Origin: Lethocerus indicus
Lineage: Eukaryota > Arthropoda > Insecta > Hemiptera > Belostomatidae
DNA: 64,000 bases
NCBI GenBank assembly: GCA_019843655.1
Contig: JACDQD010000008.1
Span: forward strand, 15,720,442-15,784,441
Reading direction: 5' to 3'
In this document: piece after piece, positions 1 to 12,878 of the stretch
How positions within the stretch are numbered: position 1 is the stretch's first letter
Layout of the letters: each line of letters opens with the position of its first letter
Position numbers and translations under genes: made by a program
Notes under the pieces: model-generated
The model's input: the letters and a program-made list of their open reading frames with translations, nothing else
What the model was told of the DNA's origin: nothing
The model's database searches: none

Positions 1-1467
1 CCAAGTTTTAAAACTTTCAGGATCTTCTATAATCATCGTTCTTCCTTAAAACTAGAAACAACTAGTAATAATACAAACTTTAGAGTCCCCGTACTTCACA
101 ATAGATAGGACGAAAATGTACACATTAATACCAAAAGTGTATGGCCCACAACCAGTGCCATCTGTAACTTGTTTGGCCTTAGTGAGAAACTCAATCCAGG
201 TGCAGAATCGACTCCATCGAACGCTATTTCTGATTATTCCGCACTGTTAGTTAAAATTTGTTAAATTTTATTATACTGTAAATTTAATGTATCTTTAAAT
301 AAAATAAATCAAAGGCTTGTAACAAACTTGAGGATATATAATGATAATGGAGAAATATATTTTTAATTTATATCATAGTCAGAAGACACCATTTGAGACG
401 CATGAACACTATTATCAATTTCAGTTTTGGATTAATCAAGCCAATTAATCATTCCAATAAAAGTATAATTAAAAACAACGCATATGGAAATACTTGTTTA
501 TTTTCTTAAACGGATTTCGTTACAACAATAATTTTAAACAACATATGTGACGAGAGCAATTTTTAATGGAAAAGCACAGTAATTAGTAACGATTATTATC
601 CTAGATTCTTTTTTATCTTTTTATTGTTGCTAGTGTTTCTAGTCCTAACTACATAAAACCAACTTTCCATAATTCAATCATTTGGATAATTGTGTTTCTC
701 TGAATGTAAATAACATTTTGAGGACTTAGAAAATAAATGCCCTTGGTATATGTATGTTATAATATACAGAACCGCTCAATTTGAAAAGGACTAAATGCAT
801 TTTAACTTAATATAATTAATTTAATGGATTCTCAAAATTCCCGACAATTTATTACTTTAATGTAACGGATATTCCAATATCCAATTGTATAATTTCCAAT
901 TCAAGTATTAATCTTTATGTAGTATAAAAATTGTTTTGTTTTATTGCAAATTTTTATTAATTGGAACGACAAATGTTCATTGTACCCCTAATCATTGATA
1001 CATTGTAGGTGTTATATGTCGGAGAGAGCGAACAGATACAAATTTGAAACGATTTTTTTTATTTTCCTATTTTACAGTAATAAGAAAAATATATCATTCT
1101 GATAATTCAAATTAAACTTACATGTTAAATATTATAATTTTGGTATATCAGTTTTATTTTATTTATCCTTAACATATCAATTAAAACATTTTATAAACGT
1201 TAAATTTTATGAAAATATGAAGTAAATTTAATGAAAATACGTTAATGAGATATTAACAAATAGAATATTAGGACAAAAATATCAAAAAGCGGATTTGTTT
1301 AAAACATCTTATTATGTAGGGTTTTAACGAATTCGGTTGTTGGTACTTCATGGCATGTCGGCTCTAACCTGTAAGATTTTGGGACTAAGTGTCTGGCTGT
1401 TCCCTAACAAAATGTTAAATTGCTTTGTACATTTTCCTTAATTGTCTTTCATTTCGTTTCCTACAAG
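1..1467. other. AT-rich upstream flank of PATL1
   Basis: No coding region is recognisable here on either strand. The sequence is strongly AT-rich and poor in CpG. The PATL1 promoter and 5' UTR should lie in the last few hundred bases, but I see no clear TATA box or other core element. The only ATG that opens the conserved PATL1 N-terminus is at 1468. Confidence 0.5.
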
Positions 1468-4400
1468 ATGGCAGATTCATTTTTTGGATTTGACACGAAT
1501 TTAGAGGTTGGTAACTTTCTATTTCTTAACTGACTAAAGATGTAAATCGTGTATGACAGCTGTGGAGGTTAGACAGTAATTTGTATTTTACCAATTATTT
1601 TGTTATGCATTTGATATGTGATTTTAAAAAATTGATACTTCGTAAATGCCTCCAGCTTTTCTGTTGTTAAAAAAATGTGTTATGAAATTACTTAACAGTC
1701 CATGTATGAAGGTCTAATTTCCATTTGTTGTTACTAGGGTGATACATTAGATGAAGGTTTAGTGTCTGATGAAGAAGATGAGGATTATGATGCCTTGAAT
1801 GATGAAACTTTTGGAGAAGATGTCTTGAGTAAGATTTTGATCCTTTACATTAATATTTGGTACTAATTTCTTAGTTTATTCTCTTAATAATGAGAATAGT
1901 CAGTGTTATAGAATTATTTTTATATTGAAATTTTCTTTCTGAACTCAGATGTGATTTGGAATAGTATAAACAAATATGTTGAGATGTTTAAATTGTTTGT
2001 AATCTAGCTGGTGACTGGGAAGAGGATCATGAAAAATTAGCTGAATTGACAGAGCTATCCCGGCATGGAGTCAAACCAGAGGTTTGTTTTTTTAGTTAAA
2101 TAAATATATTTGTATGTAAATCTGCAATACTATTGTTATTTCTTAATAATATTGTTATTCCTGAATTCTGTGTGAAGCTAATGTGTATACCTTCCAGTCA
2201 TTACAATAAAATAATGGTAAACTAGCTTAACAGCTCACAACTGATTGTGTACATGAGCCTGATGCAATATAAGCAAACTAAAATAAATACTGCATTCATT
2301 GCAGATATTTTTTATAAATTTTGTATGAAGCCACTGCTATTAATAATTGACTATAATTTTTACTGGGTTTCAGTCCAAAGGAATCTAAGCATAATTAAAC
2401 TGAATTCTTCTTTTACTTGTGTTTGTATATTGCATAACAAAAATGTATAGTTTTTGGTATAAGTTATATACTATTAGGCAATAAGATTTAAGAATGAATA
2501 TATCATATATAATATTAAATAATAATAATAAATAAATAAATAAATAATGCAGCAATAATATTTTCCATTTGATTCTCTAGTAATATCAAGTTCTGTATTA
2601 AACATATTTGTGTAATTGATTGATATGCTTGTTCAATTCTTCAGAATGGCGATCTGAGTTCACAAGTTGCTGAATTCGTTTTGGATGATGAACCTGTAAG
2701 TCATTAAATGTAGTTTATATATTTATTTATATATTTTGTAACATGTTAATTCCTCAGATAGTTTGTGTCATCTGAAATTATAGAAAATTTAAGCAGGTTT
2801 CTGAAAACATAAGTTTTGTGTATTATGATCCTTTGAGAATGGAATTTTTGTTGCTATTGAACATTAGTTAAAACATCAAAGCAAGTATAAAATAAAAATA
2901 AATGTATTAAGTATTTTAATTAAATTCTGTGTATTATGAATATCTGACAACTGATATACATATTGCATTATCTATATACTGTATTTATAAATGTAACTAT
3001 GTGATTTACTAATGTTATTGCTATCAATATTGCACTATCATCCTAAACTGATATTAAAAATGTAAAGAGAATAATCATACTCTCACATAGTAATGTCCAT
3101 TTATGTAAAGCTATTTTAATTTTCAAATCCCTCTACAATATTGCATATTTACAACGTAAATAGATGTTTACAAATATTAAGAATTATATTTAGTGAATGT
3201 TATAACTGACCTCCACATTTTTAAATTGCACAATGTTTAAATGTTTTGCAGAGAAATGTTATAATAATATATAATATAGAAATATTATAATAATAATCAT
3301 ATAATCTAATAACTAAATTTAGAATAATAATAATCTAAATAAACATTTACATTTAATGTTTTAAAAATTATATTTATTAACTAAGCAATATTATTTTTAA
3401 TTTATTAATTAAAAATAATTATTTTCCAGATTTTAAAGCCCAATGAGAATGTAGACAATTTAAAACCTAAACCCAGGCCTCCTCCTGGGTTTTGGGTCAA
3501 CAATAATGGCCAACCAGACATGGTTCCAGCATTGCTTTCTTTAATAAAGGTATAATTTTTCCTATAGTATGGATAATTGATAAATAATGAACCATATATT
3601 ATTTACTATTGAAATTTATTGTGTATATTTGTTAATGCAAAACCTTTTTTGTTATAATGTTATAATAAAATTTATATGAATTAATTTTATAATAAAATTT
3701 TGTTCATATGAGACAATAAGATGATATTTTATTTTTTGAATATAAAAACCAATAAATAATGCCTTTTATACAAACATAATAAATATTTATAGAATAATTA
3801 ATTCTTTCTTTTACTGTTATTCCAGTATAAGTTGTTTTTAATTTTTGTCCAGTGATTTATTTTATACTCTTTCGTATGTATCTATATAATTTATTTAAGT
3901 ATGTTAAATGTTGAGATAATTCACTAATGGCAATACATTTTTTCAGAATGCTTGTACAGTTGAAGAAATTGAAAGAAATTTGTTTAAACCTCCTGCTAAC
4001 AGTTTACGACTGGAAGATTTGGAACGAAAACTTATATCAGTTAGTATCTCTCTTAGTAGTTTCTAAGTTTTTTTAAGTATCTGCAGGTACTTATGTTGAG
4101 AATAAAAAAAAGTTCATTTGTGCTTGCTGCTGTAATTCAAACTCAGGATCTTCAGGTTATAGTGCAATGATGCTTTTAACCTCTAAACTATGCCAGACCC
4201 TAATGTCCAGTGATTTTGGAACTCCTAAAAAAATATTGCAGACTGTGAAATAGGCTATTCTTCTTCTAGTTAATTTTTGTTGAGGTTATTTCCTTTTAGA
4301 AAATCTATTATTCAGCTTATTTATTGTAAGGGCAATAACACGAAACATTTTTTAGCTTTCATTACTTTGATTTTTCTGTGCTATTCTAACATTGTATAAT

Positions 4401-7400
4401 ATTATTTCTTTTAGCAGAAACAAAATCCCCCTGGTTTGAATCTCAGAAGTGGTCTCTGCTATTCGAATATTGCAGTTCAGCCTCCACGTCAGCCTGTTAT
4501 TGGTGGTGGATCAATACAAAAATTACCACCATTTCATCAGATTTTAGTTCGCCCACCTCCACATCATCTAGTTATGTGTATGTAAATGTTATTAAAATAT
4601 AGGTTATCACAAGATAATTATCACTTAGAGAAAATAGTTTAATAGATTATGTATTTCTAAGATAATTTATAATGACTAGTTATTTTAAGGTAAATTATAT
4701 GCTTTTAAACATAATTTTATGCTTAAAATCTACTTAAGACACACACATTACAATCTAATTAAGAAAAATAGATAAGAATTTTTAGTATTCTTCAAGTGCT
4801 TATATGTATGTTCGTAATTAATAAATATAGTCTCTTCTTGGCCCTGGAATAAAGGACCTTTCATGAGTGGATTTTCAAAATTAATTCTTTATTCAAATTA
4901 TTTGAATAATTATATTCTTGTATGTATTTTTAGTATTCTTTGATCAATGGAATCAAATAAAAAGATGAATAAAATTTGTGTGATAAAATCCATCCATATT
5001 TGGGCAGTACAATAATAATTTATACAGAAAATTAGTCATAATGTTAAAGATTAAAACACATATTGTTATAGAACTTTGATATTATTAGCAGTCATTTAAG
5101 GCCAGAAATGAGTGCTCTGACTACCTAAATCCAGGCCCCATAGCCACTAACCACCTGTGTATTCCTTAAAGTCCTTTAATCTAAATGCAGTCCAACCTTT
5201 GGATATGAGTTTGAATTGAACTGCCAACATGCTATACCCAATACAATATACTAACCTCTCAGAAATCTTGGCACCTTTTATTATATGTTTTAATTATAGA
5301 AAGAGTAGTTGATCCTGTAGCTGTAACTGTAACATTTTATGTTATAAAATAACAACTAGTTGTGGAAGAAAATTTAATATTTGTTAACATTCGCAATGTT
5401 TTATTTTTTTATCACTGTGTATTAAATAATTATGTTTGAAGCACCTAATATATTGGGCGTACGCGGTGGGGCAGTTCCGACCACAACATCAACTTCGACA
5501 CCAGGGTTGCACCAGCAGCAGCAGCAGCAGCAGCCACCTCCACAACAGCTCTATTTGAGGCTACCCCATACCACACAACCCATGGTCGGTGGTTGTCCTG
5601 GCAGGGGGCCCAATTTCCCATTTCCAAGACCACCTCCTGAAGATGAATATGCAGGACTCATGACCAACCGTGAAAAGCATTGGCTGGCATCTATACAGCT
5701 AATGCAGCTTACAACTAACACCCCTTTTCAGGATGATTATTATTATATTGTAAGATTTTTCTTATATTTTTTCTCTATTTATATTCAGGTTCACACTTAT
5801 AATTAACTGTTACGTGCACCCTTTCCTTGTTTTTATTTACCTCACAATGTTTGGAGTTACACATGGTGTGAAGATTTGAAAAAATTGTTATTTTTGAATA
5901 ATTACTTTTTCAATTTTTGGTTTTGTATTATATTGGAATATGTGATTTAACAAAATAAATTTTTGAAAAATGATTACTTACTGTAAAATCAGCTGGCCGA
6001 CTCAATTAGTCCCAGTTAATTTGAACTTTTGCTACTCTAAACTGTTAATTAAGGGTAATGTTTTTATATTTGGTGGTGATTTCTTCTATATAACAACTGG
6101 TTATTGTTTACTTCCATACTCTATTTTACTTTGTTATAAATACATACATACATTTATTTTCATTCAAGTGCAGTACATGAATTGATGCAGTTTGACTGTT
6201 CACTAAGTAGTGTTATCTAGAAAATATGTTTCTAACTTATATGTTAATTTTAGAATCTAATTTTTCATAATAACATTAGAATAACATAATGATCCCATTT
6301 CCTAGTAAATTAAGAAAATTTTTACTAAGTTGAAGTTAATAAACAAAAAGTGAAGTTGTTACTCTTTATTTAGCAGAATTGACATTATTTTCAGATGTAT
6401 CAGCAACGCCAGTCAGGCCATCATGGTCGCAAGATGGGCTGTCCCCAACTTATGAAGTCTCTTAGAGATTCACAATTGTTGATCAAACCTACTTATACAC
6501 CTTTACAGTTTGAAAACTCTCTTGGTAAACTTCAGGTACCACTTCACATTGAAAACATATTTTGAACTGACTTAGCATGATAGAATGTTATTGTTCGTTA
6601 ATATTAATTGGCCTATGAAAATAATGGTAGAGGTCTTTTTTCCACAAAATATGGTTGTGTTATTCTATTTGTATCTTAGTTTTATAATTACTAGAAATAT
6701 TGATTTTGTTCTTATGTTAATGTTGATTTATTTATTTAAAGTTAAAATAACCATATTAAATTTCATTTCTAGGTCGGCAGTGTAACAGCTCCTAGAAAAA
6801 TCATAGACACTGACATTGTAGAAAGTGTGGAATGTACAGCATCTGCTACTTCTTCCAAAAAAGTGAAACAAATACTGTTAGAAATTGAACGAGTAATGCC
6901 CTTCATTTTTCTGTTTTTAATAAGAAAATTAATTTTTATACAAATGTTTATAATTTTAATAATTTAATTTAATTGAATTAAAAAGAATTATTAATTTCAC
7001 TAATTTAATTTTATTATTTTACTTTATTTTTTGTGTAGATGTTTTCTGATGTCTTATTGGCAGAAGAAGCTTTATCTCCTTTAGTGAATCATACAGATGA
7101 TATTAACCCTAATCAGTTGTTTTCAAAGACTGTTAACATACTCCTTAAGGATGAAAAATTAAAGACTGTTTTAAATATACGGAAAGGGAAAGTATGTTTT
7201 GTCATATTTTTCATGTTATTTATTTTTATATTTAATATGTAACAATTATAATTTATATTTTATGAATATATACACTGACAGATGATTATATCAGATATGT
7301 TTCACCAAAACATGACAGTCATTGTATTAATTACTAATTGTTGTAATGAACTAAATTGTGTATCGGCAGACACTAGTACTACGTGTACTTTCTCACCTGG

Positions 7401-7964
7401 AGGTGTCAGGACCTTTAGCGCATAAAGTGATTACGATATTACCATCTGTAGCTAAAAGGGATTCAGAACAAGTAATGTTGAGTGCCCTGCCAGCCATCAG
7501 GCATTACCTAGCTTCAGCATCGATTGAGATGTTAGTCCAATTGTCTAAATCTCTTGAACCTGAATTGCTTTTCCTCCTATCAAACAAGGTTTGCACTACT
7601 TTTGTAATGTTTTATTTATGATTGATATCTCTTTTTATTGGACAAGAACATTTCTTCTGAATTTTAAAAAATTCTTGTTTTGTATTTTTTTTTTCAGTTT
7701 GGGATCTCTGTGATAACAAATATGATGGAACGAGCAGAAATTCATATGTCACAGTCGAACAGTGAATCACCTGATTGGGTCTCATTTGTCAGTAAGGTAT
7801 TGTCTTCTGTAAGCCATGTTGAACAGATTGAAAGACCCGTTGTCGGTATACAAGGACCGACTCTTGCAAGACATCTATCAAGGTGTACATCGTCAAATAA
7901 TCAGCACATCGCCATTTTACAAAAGGCCCTTTCCACTATGAACACAACAGTTGACAAATTATGA
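1468..7964 (+). CDS. PATL1: PAT1 homolog 1 (mRNA decapping/decay factor), 13 coding exons
   Basis: Pat1 proteins bridge the DDX6/Me31B helicase, the Lsm1-7 ring and the decapping enzyme in P-bodies, promoting decapping of deadenylated mRNA. Coding exons: 1468-1506, 1738-1828, 2008-2081, 2645-2695, 3430-3549, 3947-4039, 4415-4577, 5442-5749, 6395-6535, 6773-6892, 7039-7191, 7370-7588, 7698-7964. Phases close to a 612-aa protein. The N-terminus [13 protein letters not shown] followed by an acidic stretch is the typical helicase-binding start. A proline-rich middle includes the PRPPPGFW segment and a CAG-encoded glutamine run (near 5515-5535). The conserved block [17 protein letters not shown] precedes the C-terminal helical repeat domain, covered by exons 10-13. 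The protein is somewhat shorter than the human one (about 770 aa). Exon 1 uses a weak GTTGGT donor, and the exon 7/8 junction is the least certain. Identity is firm; individual borders are inferred. Confidence 0.9.
4100..4201 (-). mobile_element. tRNA-derived SINE remnant in a PATL1 intron
   Basis: Read on the minus strand, the segment has an A-box-like block (complement of 4180-4195, TGGCATAGTTTAGAGG) and, about 36 bp further, a B-box-like block (complement of 4132-4144, GAGTTTGAATTAC). A run of at least seven T follows on that strand (complement of 4104-4111), as expected of a Pol III terminator. Spacing and order match a tRNA-type internal promoter. No cloverleaf folds well, so I call it a tRNA-derived SINE or decayed tRNA pseudogene rather than a working tRNA. 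Confidence 0.45.
5195..5274 (-). mobile_element. Possible second tRNA-like SINE remnant
   Basis: On the minus strand there is an A-box-like stretch, GAGAGGTTAGTATATTG (complement of 5244-5260), followed by AGTTCAATTCAAA (complement of 5210-5222), close to a B box. The layout resembles the element about 1 kb upstream in the same gene, but similarity is weak and this could be chance. Confidence 0.25.
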
Positions 7965-9932
7965 GCAAGTTTGCTTTTGTCGCTTTCTACTAATTAATTT
8001 GCATATATGTGTATACACAGATCCATCCAAGTTTGTGTGTGCATGTGTGTGTGGAAATAATAGTATATAGTATAAATAAACATGTAAAATTGCATTAACT
8101 CAAGATGCATGTATTATAAATTGTTGGCCATTATTAATTTAATAATTCCCAAATATAAGCTAATTTAAGTGGAAATGTTATTCCTATATTTGATATGTAT
8201 GAATTTTATATGTATATAAAATGCATACATGTACGTGTATACATATGTATGTAGAAATTACCACATAGAAAAAGTTATGTTTCATATATTTCAGAATTGA
8301 GTTGTAAAATTATAATTCATAGAAATTAAGAGAACATAATTCGGATAAGCAGATTATATTACTGAAGAATAATTTTAATTTTTATGAAAAAATTGTTTTA
8401 ATTTTGCATTTGTAAATATTTGAATTATGTTCTTCGTGTTGTATTTTTTAAGAATGCTGTTTTTCTGAACATTTAATTTACCCATGGTGTTTGTTTATTC
8501 CAACAAGCAATATGACTCAAGTTAATATGTTTACATTTTTATTAATACAAATTTAATTTTAAATGTATTATTTTTAATGATTAAATCAGTGTGTTTATTC
8601 CGGAGCAAAGTTAATTCTTTTATTGGAGAAAAGATGTGGAAGACATTTTTGTGTTTATTAATCATGATTTTATTTATTGTTCAATTTTTTATTTGATATA
8701 TCATAGTGCTTAAATTCTTGTATGTTTGATTTACTAAAGATAAATTACAAATTTTGAAACCATTATATTGGAATAATTAAAACTGTATATAATGTGCCTA
8801 TAAAACTAAACTTTCAGACTTATTTGTATAAGTACATGTATACAACATTATGTTTGTTATCATTTTTATTATTAATATGCCATGAAACTTTATTTATTTA
8901 ACAGTTGGTATGTTTTTGTTAAAATTTTTCAAATAAAAATGTATTCACTGATGTTTCTGTAAATATAACATTGGCATCAGAAGGTTTTCTAATTATTTTG
9001 ATTCTACATAAATAAAGGTATATTAAACCTCCATTTTATGAGTTTTCAGTTATTTAAATAAACCTGCAGTGGGATACTTTTATGCCATAAATAGATTAAG
9101 GCAGTAATCTTTAATGGAAAGCAGATTATTACTTCATAATTATTATAAAATTACTTATCTCAGGGAATTAAAGATTTACAGGGATAGGTACAGGGATGTG
9201 AGATGGTTTTACCTAAAAGCATATTTTATATATGGTTAATTAGGAAACACTTAAGGTTTAAAAATACCAAATAATTATTTATTGAATTATGAGGTTACTG
9301 CTTAAATTATGAAATTGTTTCAAATGAGATTGCTTTAATGACTCTGTAAGCCTTCAAAAACAAATAAAGTCTAATGAATTACACTACTATCAGTCGGATA
9401 ATACATTTGACGTAAGAAAATAGTTGGGTCTTGTCAATATTGCAGGAGTATATTTATGATATTTAAAGGTAAGTGTTTCGTTTTCCTTTAACAGAAGCAA
9501 ATTCAAAGTCTCATGGTCCTAAAGAGTTTTTATTTAGCGGTTGATAATATGACAGATATTTCACTTTCTAGTTGTTATCGTCTGTAAGGGTGAAACGTTA
9601 AGGTACTGTTAGAAGGAAGCAGCTGAGAGGGCTTTGTGTGCTAGTGTGTGTATGTCAGGCGCTAGGACGCACGCGTACTCGGTTCTTCATGTTAGCCATT
9701 TTTAGTTTTGGCTTAACTCAAATAAACAAACTTCGCCTTCTGATTCCGTTTGAAGTTTATCCCGCTCTCTGTCTGATTCTCTGCCGGACATCGTCGAAAA
9801 GCTTTGCCGGCTCTCTGCCCTGGCGCTCGGTCCTTCCTCACCTTTTTACTTTTGCAAGGCACTTATTGATTTTTTAAATCGCGTTCACATTAGTTTACTG
9901 AGTTTATATTGTGGAAAAGACGTACGGCGATC
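7965..9932. other. PATL1 3' UTR and intergenic/promoter region of CUEDC2
   Basis: Most of this stretch is AT-rich and has no open frame of interest. An AATAAA at 8932-8937 is a good candidate PATL1 polyadenylation signal, with further AATAAA copies near 9010 and 9055. The last 300 bp (about 9630-9930) change character: CpG and GC content rise, as expected of the CUEDC2 promoter and 5' UTR. A small open frame there (about 9638-9877) has no recognisable protein similarity. Confidence 0.5.
8932..8937 (+). terminator. Candidate polyadenylation signal AATAAA for PATL1
   Basis: A canonical hexamer lies about 970 bp after the PATL1 stop codon, with a T/G-rich stretch shortly downstream. It is inferred from sequence only; other hexamers nearby could be used. 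Confidence 0.35.
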
Positions 9933-12878
9933 ATGAATAGTTCGTCGGTAGAAGATAAGGAAGATATTGTGAAAGAGTCACTGTTTAAATTTTTGAGACA
10001 GCACATTCCTAGTGCTCAGTTCAGGTAGGTCTCACTCGTCCAGTTAGCCCGGTCTAATATTTTACCGCGTTGCTAACTTCTAAATCCTCTCCAAATTTTC
10101 TTTATTAATTCATGGAGGGAATTAAAAAAAATATTGCTTATTTTGAAGAACCCGTTGTTTTCTTCAGTTTTATGTAAAAGTTTAAGCCCAACTCCAGTGT
10201 TTATTTCTTACTGAGATGATATATACTAGTATAAAACAATATTATGGCTCCCTGGTGTACTTTTATGTAGAATTCTGCAATTTTGATTATGATTAAATAC
10301 TGAGCATTTGTCAGTTCAGAGCGTTGATTGATATTAAATTAAATGTCATTTATAACCATAGTTCATAATGGAGTTTTAGCTAATGAAAATTTGTAATTTT
10401 TGTTCAGTTCGATAGATGAGATTGTGCTGAGTTATGTAGTAAGCATCCTGGAAGAGCTCGGTGGTGAAACGAGTGGAGATGTACAGGATGCATTTGATGC
10501 TGAAGGATTCTGTGAGATGATGGCTGCTTATTTTCCAGAGTTTTCAGGAATAAGTTTGCCTAAAGTTTGTCAATGGATGTTTGAACTAGAAGCTACTCTC
10601 AGACAGTTGCAAGATAATAGTGAGATCTCAAAAAATTAAATAAATATTATTTAATTAATGCAGTATTATTTATTTTAATTATTAATAAATATCATATAGA
10701 GCGTATATTTTTGTCTATTGTGAAGATATTTTGAAATGTTATTGGTTAATATGTTACATAAGTTCTGTATGAAATAAATCATTTTAAATATTATATTTAA
10801 TCATTACACTGTGAAAACTGTCTTAATTATTGTTAATACATTTAAATAATAATTTTTGTTTACTAATTGTAATCTAATTTTGAAAATATTAATTTGTGTC
10901 TTAACTGTTTATCCTAATAATCTCTTATCTAATACAAACATTAATTTCAAGAGTGAACCAATAAATTTATTACAAAGTTAGGAGTACTTAGTTGAAAGAA
11001 AAGCTTTTACTGAGGGGCTAATAATTTATTTTGTATTCTGAAGTACTAAAATTATCTGTACTTGATGTTCAACATTTTAAAATGCCTTCATAGGTGATTC
11101 ATATATTGAACGAGATCTTTCTGAACTCCTTATGCCATTGAATCTGACTGGAAGTCATAACACTTCATCAGACTGTGGTATTGGAATTGGTATTGGTAAC
11201 AGTGAATTCAGTGGAAAGTCAAATAGGAAGCACCAATTATCAGAGGCGAGTGATGGGAGCGTTAGTTCAGACAGCAGTACTGAATATTATGCACATGAAG
11301 TAAGTGTATTTATTCAACAGACATGAGTTTTTATTTAGTGTTTTAAACCAAATTGAATTCATTAAAAATTCGAATTGTTTCTGTTTTTAATTTAAGATTA
11401 TATTACATCAAACAATAAGAATTCCAGAATGTCACACCACACATTTGTAAACTATAAGAAACTTTTATAGAACAAAAAAATGATTACATTTAACATGAAT
11501 GACATCATGACTTATTCAATCGTGAATTAGACAGTTATTTCATCCTTTAAGTTTTTATATTATCTTCATTTTTTGGTTTCATAGGTAAATTAATCTCATA
11601 GATAAAGTGATCTCATTGGTACGTGTAAATGTAGTCAACATTCTTGCAAACCCATGGTGCAAGAGGAATAAAGTTCCATCATTAAGCTTTGTGAACTTTA
11701 ATAAGTGTTTTAGTTCAATAGCCAGCAGTAATTAATCAAGTAGTACAGTACTTTAATATTTCTTTTTTTATAATATTATATACTAATTTTTTATCTATTT
11801 TTTGTTATCTATAAAATATAACACTTTCAAAGAATAATTTGCGAACTCCCTGTGTATTCAAAATAGTGACACACCATCACAATGTTCCAATACAATACTA
11901 CTATTTGTTTGTACAAAAACTTATGTTTACTCAAAGGAAATTGGCGATTATGAGCACATGCAAGTATTACAAGAAATGTTTCCGGGACTTTCTTCAATGG
12001 AAGTGAGGCATTGTTTGACTATAGCTGGTGGTGATGTTGCCACTGCTGCTCAATTAGTACTTCATAGGCAAGAAACTGGACAGACACTTAATCATCCGAC
12101 AATATTACAGGTTTTTATACTGGTTTTTAGTATTGTTATGTGGGAAGTTTCAAAATTTTCTTTCTTAATGTTTATCATTTTTCTTGATTGAAATTTATAT
12201 TCTTGTATTTTTTATATTGGGATTAAGTTTTTAAGAACTGAATTATTTAGATGTTGCAATAAGCATGCTGTTATTGGTCCATTAAAAAAAACATCTTGGA
12301 ATGAGATAACAAAAGTAGGTTAATAGTATTATAGTGTTAATTATTATTTAAATAAATTATGTAAATGTTTCAACTTGTCCAGACTGCATTTTGAATCTGT
12401 GAGAACATTGAAAAGCTTTTTGAGCTCATACACAACAAGCTTGTTGATGTTCATTATAAGGCAAGTTTCATTGAATCAAAGAATGAAATTGTTTAAATTA
12501 AAATTGTTTCAATTATAATTTTTCTGTTGTAGGCTGGTAGTCAACATAAGTCAGTAATTGATGATCAAGAATTGAAATCACGTATAATTGCAAGATACAG
12601 TTTTGTTGACAAAGATGAAGACCGCAGGGAACATAGACCAGTAGCTCCCAAGTCTGTAAGTATTCACACCTGAGCTCCTTAACAAATTCTAAAGTTTACT
12701 TATTACAAATGTATGAAAATTTGCTTAGGAACCGAAGAAGCTTGTACGCTACAGAGATAACAAAATTGTTAGCATTAAAGGAGAAAGGTTTACTGAAATA
12801 AAGAAGGAAGATGAAGAAGATCCAAAGAAGGCTAACAGTATGGGAATTAAATTATCCCGGCAGAACAGATCACATTGA
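9933..12878 (+). CDS. CUEDC2: CUE domain-containing protein 2, 6 coding exons
   Basis: CUEDC2 is a ubiquitin-binding adaptor linked in vertebrates to the IKK/NF-kB pathway, steroid-receptor turnover and spindle-checkpoint release; its insect role is not established. Coding exons: 9933-10024, 10408-10619, 11094-11299, 11937-12110, 12533-12655, 12729-12878. They join in phase to 318 aa (human about 287). The N-terminal part (LFKFLRQHIPSAQFSSIDEI, then ILEELGG) matches the family's helical region. A serine/glycine-rich linker follows. The CUE domain lies near residues 172-210, with the MFPGLSSMEV core and its hydrophobic end. The C-terminus is the most diagnostic part: IIARYSFVDKDEDRREHRP then PKKLVRYRDNKIVSIKGERF. 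The acceptor of exon 4 has a weak pyrimidine tract, so that border is the least certain. The gene sits between PATL1 and Wee1 on the same strand with its own CpG-richer promoter. Confidence 0.88.
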
